Assembly (NCBI GenBank): GCA_044225565.1
Contig: JBGAIL010000075.1
Span: 1 to 21,648 of the forward strand
DNA length: 21,648 nucleotides
Reading direction: 5' to 3'
From: CAVXAE01 sp044225565
GTDB taxonomy: Bacteria; Pseudomonadota; Gammaproteobacteria; Steroidobacterales; Steroidobacteraceae
Part shown: positions 21,457 through 21,648 of the stretch, one piece after another
How positions within the stretch are numbered: the stretch's first letter is position 1
How the letters are laid out: every line of letters starts with the position of its first letter
The notes under the pieces: model-generated
Databases searched by the model: none
What the model saw: the letters and a program-made list of their open reading frames with translations, nothing else
Told to the model about the DNA's origin: nothing
Translations under genes and position numbers: made by a program

Positions 21457-21648
21457 ATGCGCATCCTTTCGATCATTCCGCCGATGACGCAACTCAATAC
21501 GCCGTATCCTTCCACGGCGTATCTCACCGGGTTCCTGCGATCCCGCGGGTTCGCGGCGGAACAGGCAGACCTCTCCCTCGGGCTGGCGCTCGCGCTGCTC
21601 TCGGTCGAAGGACTGCAGGGCATCCATGCACGAGTGAGCGCATTGCCC
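21457..21648 (+). CDS. B12-binding domain radical SAM protein, N-terminal fragment
   Basis: Only the first 64 codons are present; the frame is open to the window edge. The sequence begins MRILSIIPPMTQLNTPYP, continues STAYLTGFLRSRGF and then QADLSLGLALALLS. This is the start of a cobalamin-binding Rossmann domain as found at the N-terminus of B12-dependent radical SAM proteins, where PPxTQLNTPYPxTAYLxGFL is a recurring pattern. The radical SAM CxxxCxxC motif would lie outside the window, so the call rests on N-terminal resemblance. An in-frame GTG at 21448 is an alternative start; neither has a clear ribosome-binding site. It is divergent from the YkgJ cysteine-cluster gene. Confidence 0.65.
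   Translation, partial: MRILSIIPPMTQLNTPYPSTAYLTGFLRSRGFAAEQADLSLGLALALLSVEGLQGIHARVSALP

Overview
The window is gene-dense, high-GC chromosomal DNA with no insertion sequence, phage gene, CRISPR array, rRNA or tRNA that I can see. Its housekeeping content (RlmE, MiaE, SlyX, a TrmH-type methyltransferase, PanB) together with an UrcA-family protein, a YkgJ cysteine-cluster protein and an SBP56/SCO pair suggests a GC-rich gammaproteobacterium, perhaps near Steroidobacterales, Nevskiales or Xanthomonadales. The lineage is inferred from gene families, not from a marker alignment.

Positions 1-4797 hold the tail of an Old Yellow Enzyme-type oxidoreductase, a nu-class (YfcG-like) glutathione transferase, and an AraC regulator divergent from a GFA/CENP-V zinc protein. 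They end with a two-gene minus-strand operon: a secreted SBP56-family protein (candidate methanethiol oxidase) followed by an SCO1/SenC copper-chaperone-like protein. Positions 4925-6977 are a plus-strand run of panB, miaE and a DUF4126 membrane protein.

Positions 6962-10873 are a tightly packed minus-strand operon. S-formylglutathione hydrolase is followed by a Tat-exported M19 dipeptidase, a DrrA-like ABC ATPase and its permease, each pair overlapping by four bases (ATGA). slyX lies just upstream. Its reading frame is intact, but a short internal segment reads like coiled coil only in another frame.

Positions 11153-11586 are a 434-base gene-free stretch rich in repeats: about 31-bp imperfect tandem palindromic units, four 14-bp tandem units and a perfect 12-bp hairpin. 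They lie upstream of an unrecognised lipoprotein-like gene. An AlkZ-like winged-helix protein follows and overlaps the 3' end of rlmE. Then come a divergent, uncharacterised FAD-dependent dehydrogenase (COG2509-type) and a TrmH/SpoU RNA methyltransferase coupled to it.

Positions 16167-21648 hold an exported YtcJ-like amidohydrolase, an UrcA-family protein, a divergent LytS/LytR-type two-component pair, a YkgJ cysteine-cluster protein, and the first 64 codons of what looks like a B12-binding radical SAM protein cut by the window edge.

Functional reading (inference): one recurring theme is thiol, glutathione and formaldehyde chemistry (GST, GFA, candidate methanethiol oxidase, S-formylglutathione hydrolase, a dipeptidase family that can cleave Cys-Gly). 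Another is RNA modification (MiaE, RlmE, TrmH-like). Neither is proven by sequence alone.
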